A stretch of DNA of 64,000 bases, from NCBI RefSeq assembly GCF_002288635.1, contig NZ_NRSW01000001.1, forward strand, positions 3,985,004-4,049,003, given 5' to 3'. The notes under the pieces were generated by a model, which saw only the letters and a list, made by a program, of their open reading frames with translations, had not been told where the DNA came from and ran no database searches. Shown here in pieces: positions 1 through 9,333 of the stretch. Origin of the DNA: Mucilaginibacter sp. MD40. GTDB taxonomy: Bacteria; Bacteroidota; Bacteroidia; Sphingobacteriales; Sphingobacteriaceae. A program made the position numbers and the translations under genes. Each line of letters opens with the position of its first letter. Within the stretch, counting starts at the first letter, position 1.

Positions 1-1
1 G

Positions 2-27
2 AAAAGCCAGGCAAATGCCTGGCTTTT
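2..27 (-). terminator. Terminator downstream of sucB
   Basis: A perfect 11-bp inverted repeat, AAAAGCCAGGC with an AAAT loop and GCCTGGCTTTT, lies just after the sucB stop codon. On the minus strand it is followed by a short T-rich run, as in an intrinsic terminator. Confidence 0.8.
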
Positions 28-49
28 CTTGTTTTATATCTCAAAAGGC

Positions 50-1651
50 TTAAACGCCTAATAATAATCTTGCAGGGTCTTCCAGCAGTTGTTTAACACG
101 TACCAGGAAGCTTACCGATTCGCGGCCGTCAATGATGCGGTGGTCATAAGATAAGGCCAGGTACATCATCGGGCGGATAACCACTTGTCCGTTAACGGCT
201 ACCGGACGCTCGACAATGTTGTGCATGCCCAGGATAGCTGATTGCGGCGCGTTGATGATCGGAGTCGACATCATGGAACCGAACACACCACCGTTGGTGA
301 TGGTGAAGGTACCACCGGTCATTTCATCAATGGTGAGTTTGTTCTCGCGGGCTTTACCTGCTAAAACAACTATGGCTTTCTCAATTTCGGCCAGGCTCAT
401 GGCATCAGCATTACGGATCACCGGAACCACCAAACCTTTTGGTGCCGATACCGCTATAGAAATATCCGCGAAATTACTGTAAACAATTTCTTCACCTTCA
501 ATGCGGGCATTCACTGCAGGCCATTCTTTCAGTGCCTCAGTAACCGCTTTGGTAAAGAACGACATGAAGCCTAAGCCTACGCCGTGTTTTTCTTTGAATT
601 TATCTTTGTATTTGCCGCGCAGTTCCATAATTGGCGACATATCCACCTCGTTGAAGGTGGTTAGCATGGCTGTTTCGTTTTTAACGGCAACTAAGCGTTT
701 AGCAACAGTTTTGCGCAGTGAAGACATTTTCTCACGGCGATCGCTACGCGGGCCTTGTGCCTGAGGAGCGGCAGCAGGAGCAGCGGGTGGTTTAGCAGCC
801 GGAGTTGCAGCAGCGGCCGGTTTGTTTTGCGCGCCAAGTGCATCACCCTTAGTGATACGGCCGTCAACGCCTGAACCGTTTACAGATGCAGGATCAACTC
901 CTTTCTCGGCCAGTATTTTTGCAGCGGCCGGTGACGGCGTGCCCGACGCGTAAGTGGTACCTTTTGAAGGGGCAGCCTGTGGCGACTCATTCACTTTATC
1001 GGCAACAGCCGGTGTAACCTGTGCTGGCGAAGTTGCAGCAGGGGCAGTTGCGCCCGCGCCTTCTATTTTGCAAACCACCGCGCCAATAGCCAGCGTATCA
1101 CCTTCGTTAGCCAAAGTTTTTAACGTACCGGCTTTTTCGGCGGTAAGTTCAAAGGTCGCTTTGTCTGATTCCAGTTCGGCAATGGCTTCATCCATTTCTA
1201 CGGCTTCGCCATCTTTTTTGATCCAGCGTGATAGGGTAACCTCGGTGATAGATTCGCCAACCGGTGGCACTTTTATTTCTATAGCTTCGCCGCCAGCCTG
1301 CGGTGCAGGCGCGTAGGCATTGGCCGGGTTCTCAGGGCTATTAGCCGTGGCAGGTTTGTCACCATCGGCAGTGGTAGCAGGGGCGCTTTCGGCGGCCGGT
1401 GCAGCGGCGGCAGCGCCACCTTCCTCAATGGTAGCCACAACAGCACCAATGGCTAAAGTATCGCCTTCGGCAGCCGCTGTTTTTAAAGTTCCCGCTTTTT
1501 CGGCGGTAAGTTCAAATGTTGCTTTGTCTGATTCCAGTTCGGCAATTACCTCGTCCATTTCTACATGGTCGCCATCCTTTTTTTTCCAGGATGCCAGGGT
1601 AACCTCGGTAATGGATTCGCCTACCGGCGGAACTTTTATTTCTAAACTCAT
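50..1651 (-). CDS. sucB: 2-oxoglutarate dehydrogenase E2, dihydrolipoyllysine succinyltransferase
   Basis: E2 core of the 2-oxoglutarate dehydrogenase complex in the TCA cycle; it transfers the succinyl group from E1 via lipoyl-lysine to CoA. The 533 residues hold two nearly identical lipoyl domains (about 1-76 and 123-198), each with an ESDKATFEL motif and lipoylated lysines at K43 and K164. Ala/Pro-rich linkers follow, then a peripheral E1/E3-binding domain (about 238-275) and the catalytic acyltransferase domain with the active-site motif DHRIIDG at 503-509. Two lipoyl domains instead of one is common in Bacteroidota E2 proteins. It is the second gene of a sucA-sucB operon; an E3 gene is not in view. 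A dihydrolipoyl acyltransferase of another 2-oxo acid complex is excluded mainly by the sucA neighbour. Confidence 0.96.
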   Translation of the reverse strand: MSLEIKVPPVGESITEVTLASWKKKDGDHVEMDEVIAELESDKATFELTAEKAGTLKTAAAEGDTLAIGAVVATIEEGGAAAAAPAAESAPATTADGDKPATANSPENPANAYAPAPQAGGEAIEIKVPPVGESITEVTLSRWIKKDGEAVEMDEAIAELESDKATFELTAEKAGTLKTLANEGDTLAIGAVVCKIEGAGATAPAATSPAQVTPAVADKVNESPQAAPSKGTTYASGTPSPAAAKILAEKGVDPASVNGSGVDGRITKGDALGAQNKPAAAATPAAKPPAAPAAAPQAQGPRSDRREKMSSLRKTVAKRLVAVKNETAMLTTFNEVDMSPIMELRGKYKDKFKEKHGVGLGFMSFFTKAVTEALKEWPAVNARIEGEEIVYSNFADISIAVSAPKGLVVPVIRNADAMSLAEIEKAIVVLAGKARENKLTIDEMTGGTFTITNGGVFGSMMSTPIINAPQSAILGMHNIVERPVAVNGQVVIRPMMYLALSYDHRIIDGRESVSFLVRVKQLLEDPARLLLGV

Positions 1652-1780
1652 ATTTTTATTGATAGTAGTTGTAGTTTTTTTATTTTCGTTGGAAAGTTGG
1701 AATGTTTTAAAGTTGGAAAGTTGACCTATCGGAAAGTTAACATTTTAACCTTACAACATTGCAACCTTACAACTTAACAA

Positions 1781-4588
1781 TCAATCCGCTCCGGCGTTGG
1801 CCATTTTTTCAGTCGTTTTCTCGATTTTCTCTTTAACCTTTTTGCCGGCAGGCGCTTCAAACGCTTTTGAAACAATATGCGCTTGTTGTGCCGCATGTTG
1901 TTTGGCAAAACCGGTAGCCGTACTGCTGCCTTCCAAACGTGAAATCACACGCAGGTTAAGGTACTTATCATCATGGAACTTGCGGCAAATGTATGGCCAT
2001 GCTCCCATGTTTTCCGGCTCTTCCTGTACCCAGAAAAACTCAGTGGCGTTTTCGTACTTAGCTTTAACTTTTAGTATCTGCTGTACTGGTGTAGGGTACA
2101 ATTGCTCAACACGTACAATAGCTACATCCTTGCGCTTATCTGCCTGTTGTTTCTCCAACAGATCGTAATATACTTTACCGGTGCAAAGCAGTACGCGTTT
2201 TACTTTTTTAACATCAACAAAAGTATCATCAATCAACTCATGAAACTTACCGTTGGTAAACTCGCTTAAAGGCGATACGCAATTAGGGCTGCGCAGTAAG
2301 CTCTTTGGTGTAAATATGATGAGCGGCTTACGGAAGCTGCGGTGCATTTGCCTTCTTAAAATATGGAAGAAGTTGGCAGGAGTTGTACAGTTAGCTACCT
2401 GTATGTTATCATCAGCGCAAAGTTCCAGAAAGCGCTCTACACGTGCCGATGAGTGCTCGGGGCCCTGCCCTTCATAACCGTGCGGCAATAACATTACCAA
2501 ACCATTACCACGCTGCCATTTTGTTTCGGCGCTGGCTATGTACTGGTCAACAATGATCTGGGCGCCGTTAAAGAAGTCGCCAAACTGTGCTTCCCAAATG
2601 GTTAACGCGTTAGGGTTAGCCAAAGCGTAGCCATATTCAAAACCCAGCACACCATACTCAGACAGTAAGGAGTTAAAAATACTCAGTTTAGCCTGGGTGT
2701 TAATGGTCTCTAATGGTGTATACTCGTCTTCAGAATCAACCAGGGTTAATACCGCGTGGCGGTGTGAGAAGGTACCGCGTTTAACGTCCTCACCACTCAG
2801 CCTCACCGGGAAACCTTCTTTCAACAGGGTACCGTAAGCCAGTTGCTCACCCATTGCCCAGTCAAATATTTTGGTAGAGTTAACCATTGCCTTGCGGTCT
2901 TCAAATAACTTTTCAATCTTTTTGAAGAAAGCCTTGTCTTTAGGCAGATCGGTGAGGGCGTTACCAATTTCGCTGATCACCTCTTCGCTTACCGAAGTAT
3001 CCGGAGTGCTAATGAACTCGCTGTGGTTGGCCAAATGCAGGCCCTTCCAGGCACCTTCAAACATCGGGATGGTATCAGTAAACCTGTCAGAAGCTTTCGC
3101 TTCATCCAGCATTTTTTGCAACTCGGCACGGAAATCTTTTTCCAGCTTTTTCACATACGCCTCATCAACCGTTTTTTCAGTTATCAGCTTTTTGCTGTAT
3201 ATCTGCAATGGATTGGGGTGGGCCTCAATAGCTTTGTATAATACGGGCTGGGTAAACTTAGGTTCATCAGCTTCGTTATGGCCATAGCGGCGGTAGCAAA
3301 GTATGTCAATAAAAACATCTTCGTTAAATACCTGGCGGTATTCCATAGCCAGGTTTACTACATAGGCCAATGCTTCCACATCATCACCATTCACATGGAA
3401 AACCGGTGATAACACCGTTTTGGCCACATCTGTACAATAAGTACTTGAGCGGGCGTCTTTATAGTTGGTGGTGAAACCTATCTGGTTATTAATCACCAGG
3501 TGAATGGTACCGCCGGTGCTGTAACCATCCAGTTTTTCCATTTGCAATACCTCGTAAACAATGCCCTGGCCGGCAACTGAGGCATCACCATGTATCAATA
3601 TCGGCGCTATTTTAGAATGGTCGCCGTTGTATTTAAAATCTATCTTAGAGCGGGTTATACCTTCCACAACCGGGTCAACCGCCTCCAGGTGAGATGGGTT
3701 GGGGCAAAGGCTTAAGTGAACCTTTTTGCCTTCGGCTGTTTCCACATCGGTAGAGTAACCGAGGTGATATTTCACGTCGCCACCAAATGGTTGTGATGAA
3801 TCGTAATTTTTACCTTCAAACTCAGAGAACACCTCTTTATAGGTCTTCTCCATAATGTTGGTAAGCACGTTTAACCGGCCGCGGTGAGCCATACCGATGA
3901 TAAACTCCTCGATACCCAGTTCCGATCCTTTCTTTACAACAGAATCCAGTGCTGGTATCAATGCTTCGGCACCTTCTAACGAAAAACGTTTCTGGCCCAA
4001 AAATTTAGTACCCAGGAAGTTTTCAAATACCACTGCCTCATTCAGTTTTGACAGCATTTGCTTTTTCTGCTCGGCGGTAAATGACGGCGTATTACGTTTT
4101 TTCTCCATCCGGTCCTCAAACCACTTTAATTTAATAGGGTTGCGGATGTAAGTATATTCGGCGCCAATAGACTGGCAATAGGTTTGTTCAAGCAAGTCGC
4201 GTATATCGCGCAGTTTGGCGGGGCCCAGGCCCACTTCAACACCGGCATTAAATACGGTATCCAGGTCGGCGTCGCTTAAACCAAAGGTTTCAAGCTCTTT
4301 ACCAGGAAAGTATTTGCGGCGTTCGCGTACAGGATTGGTTTTGGTGAATAAATGGCCGCGTGAGCGATAACCATTTATCATATTCATTACGTTGATTTCT
4401 TTAAAAAGATGGCCTGATGTTTCCGGAGAAGAAACACCTGCAGCAGGGGCATTATCCTGGCCAAACTGAAATCCTTCGAAGAATTTCTGCCAGCCATAGT
4501 CTACTGATTCGGGGTCTTGTTGATAAGCTTCGTATAATGAATTGATGTAGGCAGCGTTTCCGCTGTTTATATAATTTAGGCGATCCAT
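1781..4588 (-). CDS. sucA: 2-oxoglutarate dehydrogenase E1 component
   Basis: Thiamine-diphosphate E1 subunit that decarboxylates 2-oxoglutarate and succinylates the lipoyl group of SucB. The N-terminus has the family's E1 entry sequence (GNAAYINSLYEAYQQDPESV), then the conserved GMAHRGRLNVL motif, the ThDP-binding stretch beginning GDASVAGQG and ending near NNQIGFTTN, and the long C-terminal transketolase-like half with EAQFGDFFNGAQ. Length is about 935 residues, normal for the family. I prefer the ATG at 4588 because the family sequence starts there; an in-frame ATG at 4615 would add nine poorly conserved residues. It sits 130 bp upstream of sucB in the same orientation. The C-terminus is a Lys/Glu-rich tail ending NAGAD, likely lineage-specific. 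Confidence 0.96.
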   Translation of the reverse strand: MDRLNYINSGNAAYINSLYEAYQQDPESVDYGWQKFFEGFQFGQDNAPAAGVSSPETSGHLFKEINVMNMINGYRSRGHLFTKTNPVRERRKYFPGKELETFGLSDADLDTVFNAGVEVGLGPAKLRDIRDLLEQTYCQSIGAEYTYIRNPIKLKWFEDRMEKKRNTPSFTAEQKKQMLSKLNEAVVFENFLGTKFLGQKRFSLEGAEALIPALDSVVKKGSELGIEEFIIGMAHRGRLNVLTNIMEKTYKEVFSEFEGKNYDSSQPFGGDVKYHLGYSTDVETAEGKKVHLSLCPNPSHLEAVDPVVEGITRSKIDFKYNGDHSKIAPILIHGDASVAGQGIVYEVLQMEKLDGYSTGGTIHLVINNQIGFTTNYKDARSSTYCTDVAKTVLSPVFHVNGDDVEALAYVVNLAMEYRQVFNEDVFIDILCYRRYGHNEADEPKFTQPVLYKAIEAHPNPLQIYSKKLITEKTVDEAYVKKLEKDFRAELQKMLDEAKASDRFTDTIPMFEGAWKGLHLANHSEFISTPDTSVSEEVISEIGNALTDLPKDKAFFKKIEKLFEDRKAMVNSTKIFDWAMGEQLAYGTLLKEGFPVRLSGEDVKRGTFSHRHAVLTLVDSEDEYTPLETINTQAKLSIFNSLLSEYGVLGFEYGYALANPNALTIWEAQFGDFFNGAQIIVDQYIASAETKWQRGNGLVMLLPHGYEGQGPEHSSARVERFLELCADDNIQVANCTTPANFFHILRRQMHRSFRKPLIIFTPKSLLRSPNCVSPLSEFTNGKFHELIDDTFVDVKKVKRVLLCTGKVYYDLLEKQQADKRKDVAIVRVEQLYPTPVQQILKVKAKYENATEFFWVQEEPENMGAWPYICRKFHDDKYLNLRVISRLEGSSTATGFAKQHAAQQAHIVSKAFEAPAGKKVKEKIEKTTEKMANAGAD

Positions 4589-4731
4589 AAGATTGCTATG
4601 TGGTAAACGGTGCAAAACTAAGCATAATAGTACAATATGCCGAAAATATCTGTTATAACTTTTTAGTCATAACTAAGGTTTGATAAAAGATTTCTTTTAA
4701 GGTTTAAACCTTATGTTTCATAAACCGCCTA

Positions 4732-6009
4732 TCAGGCAATAGGCAGGGTGTTGCCAATGGCCGGGAGCCAGGTGTTAATGTAGGCGTTATCAGACTGGGA
4801 TGGCTTAGCCGCGTTAAAGAAACGGTTGCTTTTGGTATCATTACCTACACCGGCCAAAAACGCCCAGTTGCCCCAGTTACTTGCCGGAGAATAATCAATC
4901 AGCTTTTCTTCAAAATAAAGAGCGCCTTTGGTCCAGTCTACCTGTAAATCTTTAATAAGGTAAGCGGCAACTGCCTGGCGTGCATAATTACTGATATAAC
5001 CAGTAGCATTTAACTGGTGCATGGCGGCATCAATATACGGTTCGCCGGTTTGGCCGTTCTTCCAGCGCTCAAAAAGTTCATCCTGGTTATCCGCTATATC
5101 CGGCGCACTGCCAAACCCCTCTGACCGGAAAAATTTTTGCCCGTGCTTTTTAAACATGAACCGGAAATAATCTCGCCACAGCAGTTCCAGCATCAGCGGG
5201 TCGGCGTTTTGCAGGTGATGTTCTTTCTGGTAGTTAAGTACCTCCCAATATACCTGCCTTGGCGATATGCAGCCAACGGCCAACCATGGCCCCAGCCCCG
5301 ATGAATTGGGCTGGTTACGCACATCAGCGTTAGACAGGTATTGCTGCATGCGCTTTAGCGCTTCAGTTTCTCCACCGTTTATCTTTTCACCGGCACGGGG
5401 ATCGTCCACCGGTTCGGGTACGCCAAGGTCATGCAGGGTTGGTAATTCGCCCGCGTCATTAATTTCCGGGATGATCACCTGTTCCGGAGTTGTCACCACC
5501 GGGCGTACGGTACTGTCACGTTCCACCTTCTTTTTAAATGTGATAAAACTATCGGGTATATCTTTTATAGGGAAAGGCAGGTCTTCTTTATGGTACATGG
5601 TATGCCCTATAAAGTGTTTGAGGTTAAGCTGCTTCTTCCAAAGGGCCTCCTCTACCTTTTCAGAGATGGTGGTTTCATCCGGCGCCACTTCGCGGTGGTG
5701 GTATACTTCACTCACCTGGTATTCCTCAGCCAGCTGTACCAGCACCTCGGCAGGGTCACCGGTGCGGATGAGCAAGTCGGCACCTATTTGGCGTAAGCTG
5801 GCACGCAAATCGGCGACAGACTCTATAAGGAAACGGGTACGGAAACTGCCGGTTTTAGTAGCACCGGCGCTGTTTGCTTTAAAATAGAAGGGGTCAAAAA
5901 CGTATACAGGTAATACTTTATCAGCCCGGCGCACCGCTTCAGATAATATTTCATTATCATGGATGCGCAGGTCATTTCTAAACCAAACCAGTATAGTTTT
6001 ATCACTCAT
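4732..6009 (-). CDS. Cryptochrome-DASH / photolyase-family flavoprotein
   Basis: A 425-residue member of the DNA photolyase/cryptochrome family. The N-terminal alpha/beta antenna domain starts with VWFRNDLRIHDNEIL, and the C-terminal FAD domain contains LLWRDYFRFMFKKHG and SNWGNWAFLAGVGND, the GN(Y/W)GNW-type signature typical of the DASH subfamily rather than class I CPD photolyases (which have the WQWAAG type). DASH proteins bind FAD and usually methenyltetrahydrofolate and repair CPDs in single-stranded DNA. The upstream neighbour, 19 bp away, is a DUF2256 mini-gene, a recurrent partner of this family. The protein ends soon after the FAD domain with no extension. A second, different photolyase lies 5 kb away. 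Confidence 0.9.
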   Translation of the reverse strand: MSDKTILVWFRNDLRIHDNEILSEAVRRADKVLPVYVFDPFYFKANSAGATKTGSFRTRFLIESVADLRASLRQIGADLLIRTGDPAEVLVQLAEEYQVSEVYHHREVAPDETTISEKVEEALWKKQLNLKHFIGHTMYHKEDLPFPIKDIPDSFITFKKKVERDSTVRPVVTTPEQVIIPEINDAGELPTLHDLGVPEPVDDPRAGEKINGGETEALKRMQQYLSNADVRNQPNSSGLGPWLAVGCISPRQVYWEVLNYQKEHHLQNADPLMLELLWRDYFRFMFKKHGQKFFRSEGFGSAPDIADNQDELFERWKNGQTGEPYIDAAMHQLNATGYISNYARQAVAAYLIKDLQVDWTKGALYFEEKLIDYSPASNWGNWAFLAGVGNDTKSNRFFNAAKPSQSDNAYINTWLPAIGNTLPIA

Positions 6010-6028
6010 ATGAACAAATCAATCTTAT

Positions 6029-6193
6029 TTAGATTGATTTCAAAGATGCTAAATTTTTACTTCTTCTGCACTTGTCGCTGCAATATTTGACATCGTCCCA
6101 ACACTTCTCCCACTTTTTTCGCCATGAGAAAGGTTTATTGCATACCAGGCAATTTTTAGACGGAAGATGTTGTTTGTTTCCTTTGTATTCCAT
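6029..6193 (-). CDS. DUF2256 zinc-motif small protein
   Basis: A 54-codon gene with ATG at 6193 and stop at 6029-6031. It encodes a lysine-rich protein with two CxxC-like pairs: CLVCNKPFSWRKKWEKCW followed by VKYCSDKCRRS. The pattern LPxKxCxVCxxPFxWRKKWxxxWxxVKYCSxxCR is the DUF2256 family signature as I remember it. Members bind a metal through the cysteines and are often next to, or fused with, DASH cryptochromes, which start only 19 bp downstream here on the same strand, suggesting co-transcription. Its biochemical role is unknown. The motif match and conserved neighbourhood make it very likely a real gene despite its size. Confidence 0.85.
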   Translation of the reverse strand: MEYKGNKQHLPSKNCLVCNKPFSWRKKWEKCWDDVKYCSDKCRRSKNLASLKSI

Positions 6194-6217
6194 TAATATA
6201 ATTCTTCATCTATTCAT

Positions 6218-6535
6218 CCGTCGGCTGAAGCCGACGGCAATGAATCACCCGGCGCATTTAATAACATCATTGCCGTCCCGTTCATGGGGACGGATAGGCA
6301 CCAATTAGAATAATATAAATGCTATTCTACTACCGTCGGCTGAAGCCGACGGCAATGAATCACCCGGCGCAGTTCATAATATCATTGCCGTCCCCATTTA
6401 TGAGACGGATAACATGCAAAGCCTACTGCAATTGCTTTCATAGTAAATGCCACACTACTACCGTCGGCTGAAGCTAGCGGCAATGAATCACCCGGCGCAG
6501 TTCATAATATCATTGCCGCCCAATTTCTGGGACGG
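6218..6535. repeat. Three copies of a hairpin-rich REP/BIME-like repeat
   Basis: Three copies of a unit of about 75 bp begin at 6218, 6333 and 6461. Each starts with the hairpin CCGTCGGCTGAAGCCGACGG (8-bp stem, TGAA loop). Then comes GGCAATGA paired with TCATTGCC around a conserved CACCCGGCGCA core, and a last small hairpin made of GTCCC and GGGAC. Spacing between starts is 115 and 128 bp, so they are dispersed repeats rather than a CRISPR. The third copy is degenerate (AGCTAGCGG for AGCCGACGG). Confidence 0.85.
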
Positions 6536-6651
6536 ACAGACAACAGCCTGTCAACCAAGTGTTATTCTATTGTAAAAACTAAAGCAAGCCCTGCATCGTT
6601 AATATAACAGAGTAGCTTTTATCACTACCTTTACTACAAATAAAAACATTT

Positions 6652-7302
6652 ATGGCCACTACCGAAAGCATACAAAAAGCCTATATCGATTATGTGCTGA
6701 CAGAGGGGAAGCAACCCCAGTCTGTTTACGTTTTTGCCAAAAAGAACAAAATGGCGGAAGAAGAGTTTTACCGCTTCTTTGGCTCTTTTGACGCTATTGA
6801 GCAAAGTATATGGACCAGCCTGATGCAAAAAACCATCAGCGAGATCCGTTCGCAGGAAATATGGCCACAATACAGCTCGCGTGAAAAAGCATTATCATTT
6901 TTTTACAGTTTTTTCGAGCTGTTAAAAGGTAGCCGCAGCTTTGCTGTATACAGCATAAAAAAACATAAAACCATTGGCACACCCAAGGTGCTTGAACCGG
7001 CTAAAGACATTTTCGAAGAGTTTGCCACCGGTATTTTAAATGAGGGACTTGAAAGCGCCGAATTAAGCGACCGTAAATTTTTCAGCAAGCGTTACAAGGA
7101 TGCCCTTTGGGTACAGTTTGGCTTTGTACTTAACTTCTGGATCCATGATGATTCGGCCGGTTTTGAGAAAACCGACGAAGCTATTGAAAAAGGCGTAAAC
7201 GTAACCTTCGATCTGTTCCAGCGCTCGCCTATAGATAACCTGTTTGAATACGGTAAGTTTCTGGCCAAGAATGGTGGTATAAAAGAGAAAATGGGTTTTT
7301 AG
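6652..7302 (+). CDS. TetR-family transcriptional regulator
   Basis: A 216-residue protein. The first 55 residues resemble a TetR DNA-binding domain: a helix followed by QSVYVFAKKNKMAEEEFYRFFGSFDAIEQSIW, matching the turn and recognition-helix region with the usual YxxF ending. The remainder is alpha-helical and probably binds a ligand and dimerises. It is the first gene of an operon with a HAD phosphatase (10 bp downstream) and an ABC1/UbiB kinase, so it probably controls its own operon; the ligand cannot be guessed. This TetR-like gene beside an AarF-type kinase recurs in Bacteroidota as I recall. The upstream region holds the REP-like repeats and no clear operator. Confidence 0.75.
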   Translation: MATTESIQKAYIDYVLTEGKQPQSVYVFAKKNKMAEEEFYRFFGSFDAIEQSIWTSLMQKTISEIRSQEIWPQYSSREKALSFFYSFFELLKGSRSFAVYSIKKHKTIGTPKVLEPAKDIFEEFATGILNEGLESAELSDRKFFSKRYKDALWVQFGFVLNFWIHDDSAGFEKTDEAIEKGVNVTFDLFQRSPIDNLFEYGKFLAKNGGIKEKMGF

Positions 7303-7312
7303 TAAAATTTGA

Positions 7313-8002
7313 TTGAACAACAACACGCCCGCCGCATTTACAGCCATTTTTGATATGGATGGTACTATCATTGATAATACCTCCTATCATTATAAAGCCT
7401 GGCAGGAGTTATTCAAAAAACATCAGCTGCCGCATCTTACTAAACAAACCTACCTTAACCAGATAAGTGGGGTTCCTATTATCAACACGGTTAGGCAGTT
7501 TTTTGGTAAAAACGCCGATGAGCAGTTTAGCCAACAGCTTGCCGAAGAGAAACAAGCGTTATACCGTAAGGGTTATGGGCCTCATGTAAAGCCTATAGAA
7601 GGTTTAGAAAACTTTTTAGCCGGTTTAAAAGCTGCAGGTATTAAAATAGCTCTTGCAACATCATCCGGTAAAGAGGATATTGATTTTATTTTTAACTCGG
7701 TAGCTATAGGTAAATACTTCGATACCCTTGTTACCGGCAATATGGTAACAGAGCCTAAACCCTCACCGCAAATTTTTCTGAAAGCAGCAAGCCTGCTTAA
7801 CGCAGAACCCGCCAAATGCCTTGTTTTTGAAGACTCGATAGCAGGGTTAAATGCCGGTAAAAACGCGGGCATGAAGGTTGCCGGTATAACCACCAGCCAT
7901 AGCGCCGCCGAAATAGCAGGATTGGCCAACATAGTGTTTAACAATTACACCGAACTGGACATAAGCCGGCTAAATACTTTATTTGAAGATACTATAAAAT
8001 GA
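7313..8002 (+). CDS. HAD-superfamily hydrolase, beta-phosphoglucomutase-like
   Basis: A 229-residue haloacid dehalogenase-fold enzyme of the beta-phosphoglucomutase/phosphatase subgroup. Motif I is FDMDGTIIDN near residue 13 (nucleophile and acid-base aspartates), the cap domain is helical, motif II is ATSSGK, the motif III lysine lies in TEPKPSPQIF, and motif IV is VFEDSIAGLNAGKNAGM. It should act on a sugar phosphate or another small phosphoester. There is no ATG before motif I; the start is the TTG at 7313, 10 bp after the TetR stop. The 3' end overlaps the next start by 4 bp (ATGA), indicating translational coupling to the ABC1 kinase. Confidence 0.85.
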   Translation: MNNNTPAAFTAIFDMDGTIIDNTSYHYKAWQELFKKHQLPHLTKQTYLNQISGVPIINTVRQFFGKNADEQFSQQLAEEKQALYRKGYGPHVKPIEGLENFLAGLKAAGIKIALATSSGKEDIDFIFNSVAIGKYFDTLVTGNMVTEPKPSPQIFLKAASLLNAEPAKCLVFEDSIAGLNAGKNAGMKVAGITTSHSAAEIAGLANIVFNNYTELDISRLNTLFEDTIK

Positions 8003-9333
8003 GCGACAATAAACCAAAAGAACAAAATAGTATACCCACCAGTAAGGTGGAGCGTAGTGCCAAGTTTGTAACTACAGGACTTAAAATAGGCGGTAATTAC
8101 ATAAAGCACTATTCTAAAAAGCTTTTTAACCCCGACCTGGACCGCAGCGAACTAAACGAGGATAACGCGACTGACATATACCAATCATTAAGCGAACTAA
8201 AGGGCAGCGCGTTAAAAGTTGCGCAAATGCTTAGTATGGATAAGAACCTGCTGCCACAGGCTTATGTGGATAAGTTTAGCCAATCGCAGTACAATGCGCC
8301 TCCACTCTCCGGGCCGCTTATTGTACAAACCTTTAAAAAGTATTTCGGTAAAACGCCCGAGCAGATCTATGATAAGTTCAATATCCGCTCAACCAATGCC
8401 GCTTCTATTGGCCAGGTACACCAGGCCGAATTAAACGGCAAAAAACTGGCGGTTAAGATCCAATACCCAGGCGTGGGCGATTCCATTTCATCAGACCTGA
8501 AACTGATAAAGCCTTTTGCCTTCCGGATGCTGGGCATGAGCGAAAAGGAACTGGATGTATACATGAAGGAGGTGGAAGAACGCCTGCTGGAAGAAACAGA
8601 CTACGAACTGGAAGTACGGCGCTCTATAGAATTTTCCATAGCGTGTAAAGTGCTGGATAATGTGGTGTTTCCGGACTACTACCCTGACCTGTCCAGCAAG
8701 CGCATCATCACCATGGATTGGCTGGAAGGTATTCACCTTAAAGAGTTTTTAGCCACCAACCCGTCGCAGGAACTGCGCGACCGTATAGGCCAGGCGTTAT
8801 GGGATTTTTATAATTACCAGCAACATGAATTGCGTGCCGTGCATGCCGACCCACACCCCGGTAATTTCCTGATCACGCCTGATGGTAAACTGGGCGTTAT
8901 CGACTTTGGTTGTATTAAAGTAATGCCTGACGATTTTTATTACCCGTTTTTCTCACTTACCTCTACCAACCTTTTTGAGGATAAGGAAGAAACCATTAAG
9001 GCTTTTCGCAAGCTGGAAATGATATTACCATCAGATACGCCGCAGCAGGTTAATTTTTACCACGAATTATACAAACAAATGATCAGCCTGTTTGCCAAGC
9101 CTTATATTACAGATGTATTTGATTTTAGCGATAAGGCCTTTTTTGACGACTTGTTTGGCTTTGGCGAAAAGGTGGCCAAGATGCCTGAGTTTAAGCAGGC
9201 CCGCGGCGTAAAACACTTTATATATATTAACCGTACTAATTTTGGTCTGTACAATATCCTGCATGAATTAAAAGCCCGTGTAAAAACAGACACGTATAAA
9301 CCGCATGTACAGGAGTTAGATCAGGTGGAATAG
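7999..9333 (+). CDS. ABC1/UbiB-family atypical protein kinase (AarF-like)
   Basis: A 444-residue ABC1/ADCK/UbiB kinase-like protein. It has the KxGQ-type motif in the form LKGSALKVAQMLSMD, the Ala-rich nucleotide loop ASIGQVHQAEL followed by LAVKIQYPGV (the ATP-contacting lysine), a glutamate-rich segment, the catalytic-loop equivalent HADPHPGNFLI, and the metal-binding DFG-like VIDFGCIKV. UbiB proteins support isoprenoid quinone synthesis in Proteobacteria; in Bacteroidota, which make menaquinone, the substrate is unknown. It is third in the TetR-HAD-ABC1 operon, overlapping the HAD gene by 4 bp. Its last 18 bp overlap tail to tail with the small membrane-protein gene on the other strand. 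Confidence 0.88.
   Translation: MSDNKPKEQNSIPTSKVERSAKFVTTGLKIGGNYIKHYSKKLFNPDLDRSELNEDNATDIYQSLSELKGSALKVAQMLSMDKNLLPQAYVDKFSQSQYNAPPLSGPLIVQTFKKYFGKTPEQIYDKFNIRSTNAASIGQVHQAELNGKKLAVKIQYPGVGDSISSDLKLIKPFAFRMLGMSEKELDVYMKEVEERLLEETDYELEVRRSIEFSIACKVLDNVVFPDYYPDLSSKRIITMDWLEGIHLKEFLATNPSQELRDRIGQALWDFYNYQQHELRAVHADPHPGNFLITPDGKLGVIDFGCIKVMPDDFYYPFFSLTSTNLFEDKEETIKAFRKLEMILPSDTPQQVNFYHELYKQMISLFAKPYITDVFDFSDKAFFDDLFGFGEKVAKMPEFKQARGVKHFIYINRTNFGLYNILHELKARVKTDTYKPHVQELDQVE

Noticed and set aside
50..1651. Several 80-130-residue plus-strand frames opposite sucB and sucA
   Set aside because: They are antisense shadows of low-complexity lipoyl linkers and catalytic domains; no start signals or family motifs.
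6218..6535. CRISPR array
   Set aside because: Only three units with irregular spacing, each unit self-pairing into hairpins, and no cas genes anywhere in the window.
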